This document shows positions 6,414 through 13,303 of a stretch of DNA of 20,521 nt, one piece after another. The notes beneath the pieces are model-generated. The model did no database searches, was not told the origin of the DNA, and worked only from the letters and a program-made list of their open reading frames with translations. This stretch comes from Candidatus Woesearchaeota archaeon (GTDB taxonomy: Archaea > Nanobdellota > Nanobdellia > Woesearchaeales > UBA12501), in contig JACOVM010000049.1 in the NCBI GenBank assembly GCA_016177345.1, forward strand, positions 1-20,521, in the 5' to 3' direction. Both the position numbers and the translations under genes were made by a program. Numbering within the stretch: the stretch's first letter is position 1; each line of letters starts with the position of its first letter.

Positions 6414-9036
6414 AACAAACATGAAACAGCATCGTGGCGCATTGCGCTTTGGCATCCCTACCTTGAGGAACACCATACCTGTGAGGTATGCGCTCTTGTA
6501 TATAGTTATGTTTTCCTTGTTTTCAACTCTCGCTTCTGCTTCCTGCCCCGGTGCCGAGTCGGATTGTATTATTGAGTTCGGCAATAATCCTTCTGTTGAA
6601 AATTTTAAAAGGCTTCCAAACCCAACAGCGTTAGAGCTTTACCTGCTTTCCGACCCAACGCAAGAGCTATTTCTGCATCTTTCTCAAGCTGAGAAAGAAA
6701 CGTACATTAATGCTCTTGGTGAAAAAGATTACGCCATATCTGGAAATAAGGAAGCATCATTGCTCTTTTTTAGAGATATTAAAAATATAAATACAAATTC
6801 TGTGGCGTTTGCAGACTATCTTCGCTATGCTGTTGAGGCTGATGTCGACTCCATCAATGGCAACCTTAAGGAATTTCGAGAAGATGGAACCCTTGTTGGA
6901 CAAAGCCAGTCCATTAATGTCAACGACTTTAAAAGAAGCACGGATCTTGGAAAAAAATATAAAATTTCCGTTGTTGATGGAAACATTGTCCTTGTCCTAA
7001 AGCAAGGAGACAAAAACAAGCAGCCCATTATTTTTACAGGGGACCTTCGTAAAGATCCAAAATCGGGTTTTATTTTGGAATCTGGCACAATCAATGACAT
7101 TAAGATTGAATCTGGAAGGCGCTTGGAGATTGAACAAAATGGGATACGGGGAGAAGCAATGGCTATTGATGGTGTTTCTTTTGGACCATTAACCAACCCT
7201 GGCTTTGGCGGGCAGTTCCGATTTGATACTTCTGATACTTTAAGACGAATATTAACTATCCTCGGTGAGGACACTCAAATAAACCATATCGAGAATGGAA
7301 AGCCATTATCTCTGGCTGGAACAATCTTCATTCACCCAAAAGAATATGGTGATATCAAGCGTGAGCTCTTCATTGCGCAAGGAACCGCATTAGTGATAAA
7401 TGGGATCACCATTGATAATACCAAAATAATTGACGTCCGTTTGCCAAGGCAAGGCAGCCTCAGAAAAGGAGATAAAGGACAATCGGTTCAGGCAGTGCAG
7501 GAACTGCTGGTTGGGGAGGGCTATCTTGAAGGGGAGTTTTCCAAAGGACAATTTGATGATAAAACAGAAGACGCGCTTATCATGTGGCAGAAAAAGGTCG
7601 GGCTTTCAGGAACAGGACGATTTAATCTGGCATCAAAGAAAAAGATGAGCATCGCTGTCTCAAATAAGCAGAAGCCAATAATGCTCTCTTTTTCAGATAC
7701 TTCTCAGGATATAGAACGCTATTTCTCCAAAGGCACTTCTCAAGAGGATTTTACCAATTCAATGACGCTTGCTCCTTCAGATGTAAGCATTGAAGGATAT
7801 CATTATAAGGTAACCATACCAAGTACATCTCTCTCTTTTTTGGAAACACAGGAGTTTAGTTCTCTTACCGGCAAAATAGGGCAAGCCAAAAAAGAGGAGG
7901 TCATATTGTGGCTGAAAAATGGCCGCATTCTCGCTTCACCCCCTGGAGAAAACGCAGATCCCAAAGTGACAGGGGTTGCTATCGACGCCCAAGGGAGCGC
8001 AACACTCCAATTTGGAAATGATGTATACGAGACGCACAATAGCCAACTCAGCCAGGTTGTTACCAGAACATCATCAGGATCTGGCGACTCAGGCTTGCCA
8101 TTTCAAAGAGTTATAAGAATGAGAAATGACCAGGGGGAGGTTAGTTCCGGTATCGATGGAGATGGGACCTTTGACGAGGTAATTGACGAAGAAACAGCAC
8201 GATCAGTGTTTTCATTTTCCACCCTTGATTCAACACTTCAGAGCGCACTCTCTATCACGTCGGGAAATGTCGAAGAAACCCAAGAGCAAATTGATAATAT
8301 TCGTGACAAGATACGCAACCAAGAATCGCTCACCAGTAACGACCTTGAATTTCTTGAAGGGGTATATACCTCCTTAATCATCGGGGGAAGAGTTGCCATG
8401 GGCTCAGAATCCCCAAAGGCACTGCATCGGTACTTAAGCGCCTCGGGAAAGGATTTGCAGGTCGATTCAGATATTTATACAGAATCTAATAATGTTCAAT
8501 TTGCCATGCAGCATATGGCTCAGGAAATCATGAGACGGACAGCAAAGGACGTGGGGGCTAGTGGGGCAATAACATCAGTAACCTCAGGGGTTGTTCCAAA
8601 TCGTGATGAAGAAATTCAAGCAGGAATCATCACGGCAGGAAAAGAAGAACGAGACTTGTTCGCAACAAGCCACCGCTTCTACGTTCAAGCAGAATACCAG
8701 AAACTGGGTGATCAACTTGTCATCCACTGGTTTGTTAGAGACCCCTACGATTTTGAAACAGGGGATAAATACACCCCAATCTATACTGGGCCAGTCCTCT
8801 ATGAAAAAGTAAGCAATAAGATTCGCGCATTATTTGGGGCTGAAGAAAAAGAAGAAGAGGCTCAACGGCTAAAGGTGTGGCACGCCATAACAGAGCACCT
8901 TACCCACATAGGAAAGGCAAAAGTGTTTACGGTCAAAGCTGATTGGCAAACGATTTGCACGAGTGACGGCACGTGCTCTGAGCCTGAAGAGATCACGCCT
9001 GAAGAAGGCCAAGCCATCGCAAGCGCGCGGAAGTAA
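6391..9036 (+). CDS. large exported protein with a peptidoglycan-binding-like domain
   Basis: 881-residue secreted or membrane-anchored protein. The N-terminus is basic and is followed by a signal anchor (about residues 30-50, YALLYIVMFSLFSTLASA). Residues about 60-340 are unrecognised and beta-rich. At about 356-414 there is one PG_binding_1-type repeat: LRKGDKGQSVQAVQELLVGE, then GYLEGEF, FDDKTEDALIMWQKKVGLSG. This fold is known to bind glycan polymers or act as a docking module. The remaining ~460 residues are unrecognised; near the C-terminus is VIHWFVRDPYDFETGDKY, and two cysteines form CTSDGTC. The start is uncertain: ATG 6391 has GGAG three bases upstream, ATG 6403 is an alternative, and a TTG at 6370 is possible. 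It overlaps the upstream gene by 23 bases, a sign of translational coupling. No catalytic triad was recognised. Confidence 0.85.
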   Translation: MKKAMKNKTNMKQHRGALRFGIPTLRNTIPVRYALLYIVMFSLFSTLASASCPGAESDCIIEFGNNPSVENFKRLPNPTALELYLLSDPTQELFLHLSQAEKETYINALGEKDYAISGNKEASLLFFRDIKNINTNSVAFADYLRYAVEADVDSINGNLKEFREDGTLVGQSQSINVNDFKRSTDLGKKYKISVVDGNIVLVLKQGDKNKQPIIFTGDLRKDPKSGFILESGTINDIKIESGRRLEIEQNGIRGEAMAIDGVSFGPLTNPGFGGQFRFDTSDTLRRILTILGEDTQINHIENGKPLSLAGTIFIHPKEYGDIKRELFIAQGTALVINGITIDNTKIIDVRLPRQGSLRKGDKGQSVQAVQELLVGEGYLEGEFSKGQFDDKTEDALIMWQKKVGLSGTGRFNLASKKKMSIAVSNKQKPIMLSFSDTSQDIERYFSKGTSQEDFTNSMTLAPSDVSIEGYHYKVTIPSTSLSFLETQEFSSLTGKIGQAKKEEVILWLKNGRILASPPGENADPKVTGVAIDAQGSATLQFGNDVYETHNSQLSQVVTRTSSGSGDSGLPFQRVIRMRNDQGEVSSGIDGDGTFDEVIDEETARSVFSFSTLDSTLQSALSITSGNVEETQEQIDNIRDKIRNQESLTSNDLEFLEGVYTSLIIGGRVAMGSESPKALHRYLSASGKDLQVDSDIYTESNNVQFAMQHMAQEIMRRTAKDVGASGAITSVTSGVVPNRDEEIQAGIITAGKEERDLFATSHRFYVQAEYQKLGDQLVIHWFVRDPYDFETGDKYTPIYTGPVLYEKVSNKIRALFGAEEKEEEAQRLKVWHAITEHLTHIGKAKVFTVKADWQTICTSDGTCSEPEEITPEEGQAIASARK

Positions 9037-9060
9037 ATAGCCCATAAATAGCCTAAATAG
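9035..9060. repeat. short tandem repeat covering two convergent stop codons
   Basis: AAATAGCC occurs at 9035-9042 and 9046-9053, and AAATAG again at 9055-9060. The array spans the stop codons of both converging genes (TAA at 9034-9036 on plus; TAG at 9053-9055 on minus), leaving 16 bases between them. Confidence 0.6.
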
Positions 9061-10288
9061 AACCTGCGCCATCATTAAAATTTAATTCCAAGGCCTGAGT
9101 GAGGATGTTCTTTGAAAGCTTTTTTACCTTATCATCACCAAAAGTAACAATACTAGCATTGATGATTGCTTGAGAATTTCTGAGTGTCATATAAACATTA
9201 TGGTCATGCATTGCAACAGCTGCCCGAATCCCAAGAGCAGATGCCGCCACCCCTATCCCAAACAAGATTGGGCCGCTGTCGGCATCTTGCTTTCCTTCAA
9301 TCCCCACAGGCCATTCGCGAAAGCCTGAGTAAGGGCCAACAGTAACTAAATAATGCTGTTTGTACGCATCCCACAATTGGCGAGCCTCTTCCGGCGCAAA
9401 AGAAGCCATGTAATAAACACTCCAGGAGAGAGCGCATCCCCGAGGATGCCTACCGGATTGCGTACTGACCAGCTCTGACTTATGGAGGCCTGTTATTGGA
9501 TCTGTTCCGTGCTGCTTCATGTACTGCAGCCATTGGCGTGTTGGCTCAGCAGCAAGGCCAGACCCATTATTTTGATCGGCACTTCCGTTGGTATTTCTGG
9601 CGTTTCTATCGAAAAGGTGTAAGGAGTATAATGTTGCTACTTGGTCAGCCGGCCAAACTGCCCTCATTCGAGAATATGATCGGATGCCTCGGGGGTGGCT
9701 TGTTAATTTTCTTGCAAGATCGTTTGAAAGCCGCGCATTCAAGCCTTTGTATTTTCCATCCTGAACAAATGCTTCACGAACTCCAAGAATAATATTTAAG
9801 TGGCTTTCATAAAGATTATCATTGCCAAAATCACTAAAATCAGCCTGCCTTTCAATTGGTTTCTGGTATGGTGAAACATCACTCTTGAGAGCAATAGCAA
9901 CCACCTTATCCAAAAGGCCATGGGCTTCTTCTCTTTTTTCTGGATGGTCAATTACGTATTTTACCAATCCCTCTGCCATGTTTGATAATGCAATGACTTT
10001 AAACCCTTTCGAGACATTAATGCCAAATCCATTATACGGCGCGTTCAAAAAGGCCTGTACTGCCTCATATTGTTCCCTAAAATCATCCTCGGCTGGAAAT
10101 GGAAAGGAATGGTTTGAAGGGTTATCATCGTGACCCTGAGCTATGGCTTCTAATGGTGCCAAGGCGGCAAGCACGGCAGCAGAGCCAATTCCAGCCAGAA
10201 AAAGCCTCCTGGAGGGGTTATGAACTGATGAAGGAGCAAAAAGGCTAAGAGCCTTCTCCAGCATTGAAAGACCCGGTAATGGCGCCAT
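9053..10288 (-). CDS. Tat-exported protein of unknown enzymatic role
   Basis: 411-residue protein with a clear twin-arginine signal: NPSRRLFLAGIGSAAVLAAL (Arg27-Arg28, then a hydrophobic stretch ending AIAQ near 51), so it should be exported folded. The mature part is mainly helical with recurring helix pairs. Recognisable landmarks are MRAVWPADQVATLYSL, HPRGCALSWSVYYMASF, GPYSGFREWPVG and DADSGPILFGIGVAAS. The PRG..SW and D.DSGP landmarks recall a family of alpha/alpha-toroid proteins, possibly distantly like linalool dehydratase/isomerase, but I cannot confirm this and no activity is assigned. Start 10288 is supported by a TATA-like box 29 nt upstream. It is convergent with the PG-binding protein gene. 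A folded, Tat-exported cargo often carries a cofactor; none is visible. Confidence 0.85.
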   Translation of the reverse strand: MAPLPGLSMLEKALSLFAPSSVHNPSRRLFLAGIGSAAVLAALAPLEAIAQGHDDNPSNHSFPFPAEDDFREQYEAVQAFLNAPYNGFGINVSKGFKVIALSNMAEGLVKYVIDHPEKREEAHGLLDKVVAIALKSDVSPYQKPIERQADFSDFGNDNLYESHLNIILGVREAFVQDGKYKGLNARLSNDLARKLTSHPRGIRSYSRMRAVWPADQVATLYSLHLFDRNARNTNGSADQNNGSGLAAEPTRQWLQYMKQHGTDPITGLHKSELVSTQSGRHPRGCALSWSVYYMASFAPEEARQLWDAYKQHYLVTVGPYSGFREWPVGIEGKQDADSGPILFGIGVAASALGIRAAVAMHDHNVYMTLRNSQAIINASIVTFGDDKVKKLSKNILTQALELNFNDGAGSI

Positions 10289-10290
10289 GG

Positions 10291-10311
10291 AATACCCTCT
10301 TTAGGGGTATT
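10291..10311. promoter_or_regulatory. inverted repeat between TATA box and start codon
   Basis: AATACCC (10291-10297) and GGGTATT (10305-10311) are perfect reverse complements around a 7-base spacer. They fill the space between the ATG at 10288 and the TATA box at 10309-10317, partly overlapping the latter. A repressor bound here would block the promoter; that role is inferred. Confidence 0.5.
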
Positions 10312-10317
10312 TATAAG
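10309..10317 (-). promoter_or_regulatory. TATA box of the Tat-exported protein gene
   Basis: Minus-strand CTTATAAAT, starting 29 nt upstream of the ATG at 10288. Supports a leaderless mRNA. Confidence 0.65.
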
Positions 10318-10348
10318 CCTTACGGTCAAAATTCACAAAGAAAAAGAC

Positions 10349-10365
10349 CCCTCACTCCGTTCGGG
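10349..10365 (-). repeat. GARCnnAGYGA loop element, copy 1 (weak stem)
   Basis: On the minus strand CCC-GAACGGAGTGA-GGG, preceded by GTTCATG. The stem is only 3 bp, but the 11-base loop fits the same consensus as the elements at 10543 and 13966. Confidence 0.35.
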
Positions 10366-10390
10366 CATGAACAAGGAGGAATAACGAAAC

Positions 10391-10462
10391 CGCCAAAACT
10401 CACATCGCTTCTGTTTTAGCATCCCATACTGTGTATAATACAGACAGAAGGCGAATTTTGCG
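10391..10462. repeat. imperfect long stem-loop
   Basis: TCGCTTCTGT (10405-10414) pairs with ACAGAAGgCGA (10444-10454) with one bulged base. Outside it CGcCAAAA (10391-10398) pairs with TTTTGCG (10456-10462) with one bulge. A small CTGT/ACAG hairpin (10429-10443) sits at the tip. No tRNA features fit. Confidence 0.4.
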
Positions 10463-10542
10463 TGGCCCACCAGCCGTACCTCCTCAGCCCAATGACATGA
10501 TTCCAGGGACCAGTACAAAACTTCGAGTCGTCATAACAATTT

Positions 10543-10571
10543 GGGGGCTCCGAGCAAAGCGAGGAGCCTCC
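10543..10571 (+). repeat. GARCnnAGYGA hairpin, copy 2
   Basis: GGGGGCTCC (10543-10551) pairs with GGAGCCTCC (10563-10571), nine pairs including one G-T, around the 11-base loop GAGCAAAGCGA. Confidence 0.65.
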
Positions 10572-10616
10572 GGCCACACGTCTATCTAGTTATACCAACG
10601 CAAGAATTTTCATCAA

Positions 10617-10682
10617 AAGCAATGACTTTTCTTTCCGATACAACTAAATAGTTGTGCCAAGAGGAAAGAAAAGTCATTGCTT
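10617..10682. repeat. 20-bp perfect inverted repeat with nested hairpin
   Basis: The arm AAGCAATGACTTTTCTTTCC (10617-10636) is the exact reverse complement of 10663-10682. Inside the 26-base spacer, ACAACT (10640-10645) and AGTTGT (10650-10655) form a second perfect stem around AAAT. The right end lies 8 bases before the malic enzyme TATA box. The left arm is pyrimidine-rich and the right arm purine-rich, as in the palindromes at 14035 and 20476. Confidence 0.85.
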
Positions 10683-10689
10683 AGAAAAT

Positions 10690-10697
10690 TTTATAAA
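10690..10697 (+). promoter_or_regulatory. TATA box of the malic enzyme gene
   Basis: TTTATAAA beginning 29 nt before the ATG at 10719. Confidence 0.75.
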
Positions 10698-10718
10698 CAA
10701 GGCCAGTACGGTTGGCAC

Positions 10719-11867
10719 ATGCCAATCTCGTCTCTTCGTGATGATGCTCTTGCACTGCACAAGAAGAATCATGGAAAGCTCGCTGTTGCTTCTAAGGTTC
10801 CAGTCAAAACAAAGGAGGATCTTCGCCTTGCGTATACCCCTGGCGTTGCCGAGCCGTGCCTCGCTATTGCTGCAGACCCTTCTTCTGTTTATGATTACAC
10901 TATGAAGGGAAACATGGTTGCTATTGTTTCTGACGGCAGTGCTGTCCTCGGCTTGGGAAACATCGGTGCAGCTGGCGCAATTCCGGTGATGGAAGGAAAG
11001 GCAATATTGTTTAAAGAATTAGCGGGTGTTGACGCATTCCCAATCTGCCTCGTAACACAAGATCCAGATGAGATCGTGAAGACAGTAAAGAATATTGCGC
11101 CAGTATTTGGCGGCATTAACCTGGAAGACATTGCTGCCCCAAAATGCTTTGGCATAGAAGAGCGCCTCAAGAAAGAGCTTGACATTCCTGTCATGCATGA
11201 TGACCAGCACGCCACTGCTGTTGTTGTGCTTGCAGGCCTGATCAATGCGCTGCGCCTTGCTGGAAAGCCATTCTCTTCTTCTACCTTAGTCATCTCTGGT
11301 GCTGGTGCCGCAGGGATTGCCGTTGCAAAAATGCTTTCGTCATACGGAGCAAAAACGGTGATCTTATGTGATACCGAGGGTGTCGTGTACAAAGGGCGCA
11401 CAAAGAATATGAACGAGCAGAAGGACGCTGTTGCTGTTTCAACAAGCGCGAGGAATCTTCATGATGCGCTAAAAGGAGCAGACGTATTCATTGGATTGTC
11501 AAAGCCAAACCTTGTAACTCCCGCGATGGTGAAGAGCATGGCTCCAAAGCCCATCATCTTTGCCATGTCAAATCCAGATCCTGAAATAACGCCGGACAAG
11601 GCAAGAGAGGGCGGCGCTTTTATTATTGCCACTGGAAGAAGTGATTTTCCAAACCAGGTCAATAACGTGCTCGCTTTTCCTGGTATTTTTCGTGGAGCGC
11701 TCGATGCTCGGGCACCTCAAATTACCGAGGCCATGAAGCTTGCTGCAGCAGAAGCGCTTGCCTCGTTTATTAAAAAGCCAACAACAGAATTGATCCTTCC
11801 AAGCCCGATTGATGCCGGAGTTGCTAAGACGGTTGCAGAGGCAGTAAAGAAAGCGGCACATCAATGA
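10719..11867 (+). CDS. malic enzyme (malate dehydrogenase, oxaloacetate-decarboxylating)
   Basis: Catalyses oxidative decarboxylation of L-malate to pyruvate and CO2 with reduction of NAD(P)+, a link between C4 acids and pyruvate in the cytoplasm. The 382 residues match the short prokaryotic form (about 380). Motifs in order: AYTPGVAEPC with catalytic Tyr39; SDGSAVLGLGNIGA; EGKAILFKELAGVDAFP with catalytic Lys94; INLEDIAAP and MHDDQHATA with the metal-binding Glu136, Asp137 and Asp161/162; the Rossmann loop GAGAAGIA (194-201); and SNPDPEITP and NNVLAFPGIFRGAL near the end. An aspartate after the second strand (CDTEG, Asp218) favours NAD+ over NADP+, an inference. An in-frame start at 10677 would add 14 residues, but 10719 is supported by the TATA spacing and homologue-like N-terminus. 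All key residues are intact. Confidence 0.95.
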   Translation: MPISSLRDDALALHKKNHGKLAVASKVPVKTKEDLRLAYTPGVAEPCLAIAADPSSVYDYTMKGNMVAIVSDGSAVLGLGNIGAAGAIPVMEGKAILFKELAGVDAFPICLVTQDPDEIVKTVKNIAPVFGGINLEDIAAPKCFGIEERLKKELDIPVMHDDQHATAVVVLAGLINALRLAGKPFSSSTLVISGAGAAGIAVAKMLSSYGAKTVILCDTEGVVYKGRTKNMNEQKDAVAVSTSARNLHDALKGADVFIGLSKPNLVTPAMVKSMAPKPIIFAMSNPDPEITPDKAREGGAFIIATGRSDFPNQVNNVLAFPGIFRGALDARAPQITEAMKLAAAEALASFIKKPTTELILPSPIDAGVAKTVAEAVKKAAHQ

Positions 11868-11887
11868 TGTAGTGGACGATAGGTTTA

Positions 11888-11921
11888 TTATTTACCATTA
11901 TTTACTATTTTTTATTTACCA
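11888..11921 (+). terminator. T-rich tract after malic enzyme, built of tandem repeats
   Basis: TTATTTACCA (11888-11897), TTATTTACTA (11898-11907) and TTATTTACCA (11912-11921), with a T6 run at 11908-11913. Archaeal termination needs only T-rich non-template DNA, so this short convergent gap could stop malic enzyme transcription. The repeat is clear, the role inferred. Confidence 0.4.
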
Positions 11922-11932
11922 TGAGTATTGGT

Positions 11933-12187
11933 TTATTCAGTTCTTGCTGTTCCAACGCGCTGCTTGCGCTGCACTTTTCCAAGAACCTCGGCTTGGCCGC
12001 GAACAACGCGATACGTTACAAAATCCCCGAGGTGCAGATCAAGATCTGTCTGGAATGGAAGATCAAGGCCTGGTGTTTTAAGAACTCCTTTTGTTCCGGT
12101 GTACATTTTTCCTGCACGGTGCGGCGTTGTTAACCTTGTTTTATTGACCTGTTTTACCTGTGCGGTTCTTGACGGCGAGCTTGTCAT
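11933..12187 (-). CDS. small basic protein, possibly beta-barrel/OB-like
   Basis: 84-residue basic protein, not recognised. The N-terminal third is rich in Lys, Arg and Thr (VKQVNKTRLTTPHRAGKMYT). The rest has the rhythm of a small beta-barrel: GTKGVLKTPGLDLPFQ, then LGDFVTYRVVRGQAEVLGKV. This recalls OB or cold-shock-type nucleic-acid binders, but without a clear RNP motif, so the assignment stays open. A TATA box (12220-12227) lies about 40 bases upstream and a GAGG sits 6 bases before the ATG, so this gene probably has a short leader with a Shine-Dalgarno. The plus-strand open frames over the same bases are considered shadows because this frame has the promoter and the more natural composition. 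Confidence 0.65.
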   Translation of the reverse strand: MTSSPSRTAQVKQVNKTRLTTPHRAGKMYTGTKGVLKTPGLDLPFQTDLDLHLGDFVTYRVVRGQAEVLGKVQRKQRVGTARTE

Positions 12188-12219
12188 AGTATCCTCAATT
12201 CGTTTTATTTGCTTTTTGT

Positions 12220-12227
12220 TTTATAAA
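12220..12227 (-). promoter_or_regulatory. TATA box of the small basic protein gene
   Basis: TTTATAAA on the minus strand, 40 nt before the ATG at 12187. Transcription would start near 12198, leaving an 11-nt leader that contains GAGG. Confidence 0.5.
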
Positions 12228-12266
12228 TATTGTTGTAGTTGAGGCTCTTCCTTATATTTATTGAAG

Positions 12267-12303
12267 TTATTTATCGTATTATTTATTGTATTGATTTACT
12301 GTA
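12267..12303. repeat. three tandem 12-13-bp repeats
   Basis: TTATTTATCGTA (12267-12278), TTATTTATTGTA (12279-12290; 11 of 12 identical) and the looser TTGATTTACTGTA (12291-12303), ending just before the stop of the pilin-like gene. Confidence 0.7.
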
Positions 12304-12313
12304 TTTTATCCAA

Positions 12314-12892
12314 CTAGGGGACATTAACATAAAACTTATAGCTTCTTCCAGGGTGATAGGGCTGCCATGCCATGCCGTCGTGATACTCAACAGAGATGTC
12401 AAACACGTAATTTCCGGCCTCAGCATCTGGCGGAACTTGAACACCTACCCCCATCGTTCTCGTCTGCTGTCTCGGAATGATAAGGTCTTCTCGAACATGG
12501 GGGAGCCATTCAAGCTGAGAAGAAATAGGCTGCTCTTCTTTATCGACAGCTTTAGTCTGCGTGATGGTTACCCGAAACGTGTCTTTTGGGCGATCTGCAG
12601 GCTGCTGAAGAACGTTTTCGATAGCAAGGGCGAATTGCTTGAACTCTTTTTTCAGGATCGTTTGCTGCTGGATACCGATGCAGATGCGCTCTCCAGTCAG
12701 GCAAGCAAGCTCTCCAACTCCTTTGTCAAGCTGCGCGAAGCTTTTTTCAGTAATGTCGGTTGAGCCCATAAGAATTTGCTTTGCGAGAATAAGACCCAGC
12801 CCGAACACGACAATTGAAATGATGATCATCACGAGAAAATTAGCACTGAGCTCAATACTTCCTTTCGTGCATTGCCTTCGCTGAATCATCAT
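12314..12892 (-). CDS. pilin-like surface protein with C-terminal beta domain
   Basis: About 192 residues. A short basic N-terminus (MMIQRRQCTKGSIELSANF) leads into one hydrophobic helix of about 25 residues (FLVMIIISIVVFGLGLILA), resembling archaeal type IV pilin-like or flagellin-like N-termini, although no class III cleavage site is certain. The outside part includes a Cys pair (ACLTGERICIG) and ends in a beta-sandwich-like segment (DAEAGNYVFDISVEY ... YKFYVNVP). The same ending pattern, GxYxxxIxxx...FYVxV, occurs in the protein encoded at 13304-13843, so the two look paralogous. The start is uncertain: the frame stays open to a TTG at 12928, ATGs occur at 12892 and 12889, and a TATA-like ATAAAATAATAAA lies at 12946-12958. 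Function may be surface adhesion or filament formation. Confidence 0.7.
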   Translation of the reverse strand: MMIQRRQCTKGSIELSANFLVMIIISIVVFGLGLILAKQILMGSTDITEKSFAQLDKGVGELACLTGERICIGIQQQTILKKEFKQFALAIENVLQQPADRPKDTFRVTITQTKAVDKEEQPISSQLEWLPHVREDLIIPRQQTRTMGVGVQVPPDAEAGNYVFDISVEYHDGMAWQPYHPGRSYKFYVNVP

Positions 12893-12962
12893 GAGAACAA
12901 TCACAAGCAGTTTCCTGCCGCTAACCAACGCCTATTTCTTCCCCTTTATTATTTTATCCCCT

Positions 12963-13187
12963 TTATCGCAATACCCTGTATTCTTTAAGGATAAGGATCA
13001 TGAACAAGACGAGTACGACAGCTCCAGCAATGAAGACAGAGAGTGACGTAGAAAGCTCTGCAAGCCCTCTCGTAAAGAACAGCCACATCCCATACCCCAT
13101 GATGGCAAATCCGAGCCAGAGAAATTTATCTAACACGAGAAGCATCACTTGAAATTCCTGATCCTGACTGAGTGTTTTTTTTGCCAT
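12963..13187 (-). CDS. small two-helix membrane protein
   Basis: 74-residue protein with two hydrophobic helices (about residues 15-39, MLLVLDKFLWLGFAIMGYGM; and about 49-68, LSVFIAGAVVLVLFMILIL), a charged N-terminus and a short basic end (KEYRVLR). No family is recognised. It sits between the two pilin-like genes on the same strand, so it may be an assembly or anchoring partner for them; that is inference from position. Unlike most genes here it has a strong Shine-Dalgarno (TAAGGAGGGT) just before the ATG, which decides the start. Confidence 0.75.
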   Translation of the reverse strand: MAKKTLSQDQEFQVMLLVLDKFLWLGFAIMGYGMWLFFTRGLAELSTSLSVFIAGAVVLVLFMILILKEYRVLR

Positions 13188-13190
13188 GGA

Positions 13191-13200
13191 ACCCTCCTTA
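13191..13200 (-). promoter_or_regulatory. strong Shine-Dalgarno of the two-helix membrane protein
   Basis: Minus-strand TAAGGAGGGT ends 3 bases before the ATG at 13187, with AGGAGG about 5-6 bases away. This is the strongest ribosome binding site in the window and contrasts with the mostly leaderless neighbours. Confidence 0.7.
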
Positions 13201-13212
13201 TGGAAGTTAATA

Positions 13213-13287
13213 TTAATTTAATATCATTTTTAATTTAATATCATTTATTAATCCATTTATTAATTAGATATGATTCAGATATGATTA
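13213..13287. repeat. three back-to-back tandem duplications (17, 12 and 11 bp)
   Basis: TTAATTTAATATCATTT at 13213-13229 is repeated exactly at 13230-13246. It is followed by CATTTATTAATC/CATTTATTAATT at 13242-13253/13254-13265, then AGATATGATTC/AGATATGATTA at 13266-13276/13277-13287. Each pair differs by at most one base, and together they fill most of the 116-base gap between two leftward surface-protein genes. Confidence 0.9.
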
Positions 13288-13303
13288 ATCAGGCATAACT
13301 CCT

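Larger units (their letters stand above)
10289..10718. other. 430-base divergent gap rich in palindromes, no convincing gene
   Basis: The gap separates the Tat-exported protein and malic enzyme genes. The only open frame of note (minus, 10333-10518) has an odd composition and no promoter, and is rejected. The gap holds, in order: the 10291-10311 inverted repeat, a GAACGGAGTGA element (10349-10365), an imperfect long stem (10391-10462), a 9-bp hairpin with loop GAGCAAAGCGA (10543-10571), and a 20-bp perfect palindrome (10617-10682). A structured non-coding RNA or a regulatory region is possible. Confidence 0.6.

Noticed and set aside
10333..10518. 61-codon open frame on the minus strand in the malic enzyme gap
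   Set aside because: Unusual composition (many Trp, Cys, Tyr), no TATA box or ribosome binding site, and it covers an imperfect stem-loop and a hairpin loop element, so the open frame is probably incidental.
10522..10529. TTCGAGTC resembling a tRNA T-loop
   Set aside because: No complementary T-stem flanks it and no acceptor, D-arm or anticodon arm can be formed around it.
10617..10682. Terminal inverted repeats of an insertion sequence
   Set aside because: The arms are only 26 bases apart with no transposase between them, and no flanking target duplication was seen.
11872..12242. Overlapping plus-strand frames after malic enzyme
   Set aside because: Antisense to the 84-residue basic protein, which has a TATA box and GAGG; the plus frames show shadow-like composition.
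12239..12763. 174-codon plus-strand frame
   Set aside because: Runs antisense across the pilin-like gene, whose minus-strand frame has a clear membrane helix and beta domain.
13213..13287. CRISPR-like array
   Set aside because: Units are 11-17 bp, differ from each other and have no spacers; they are simple tandem duplications.
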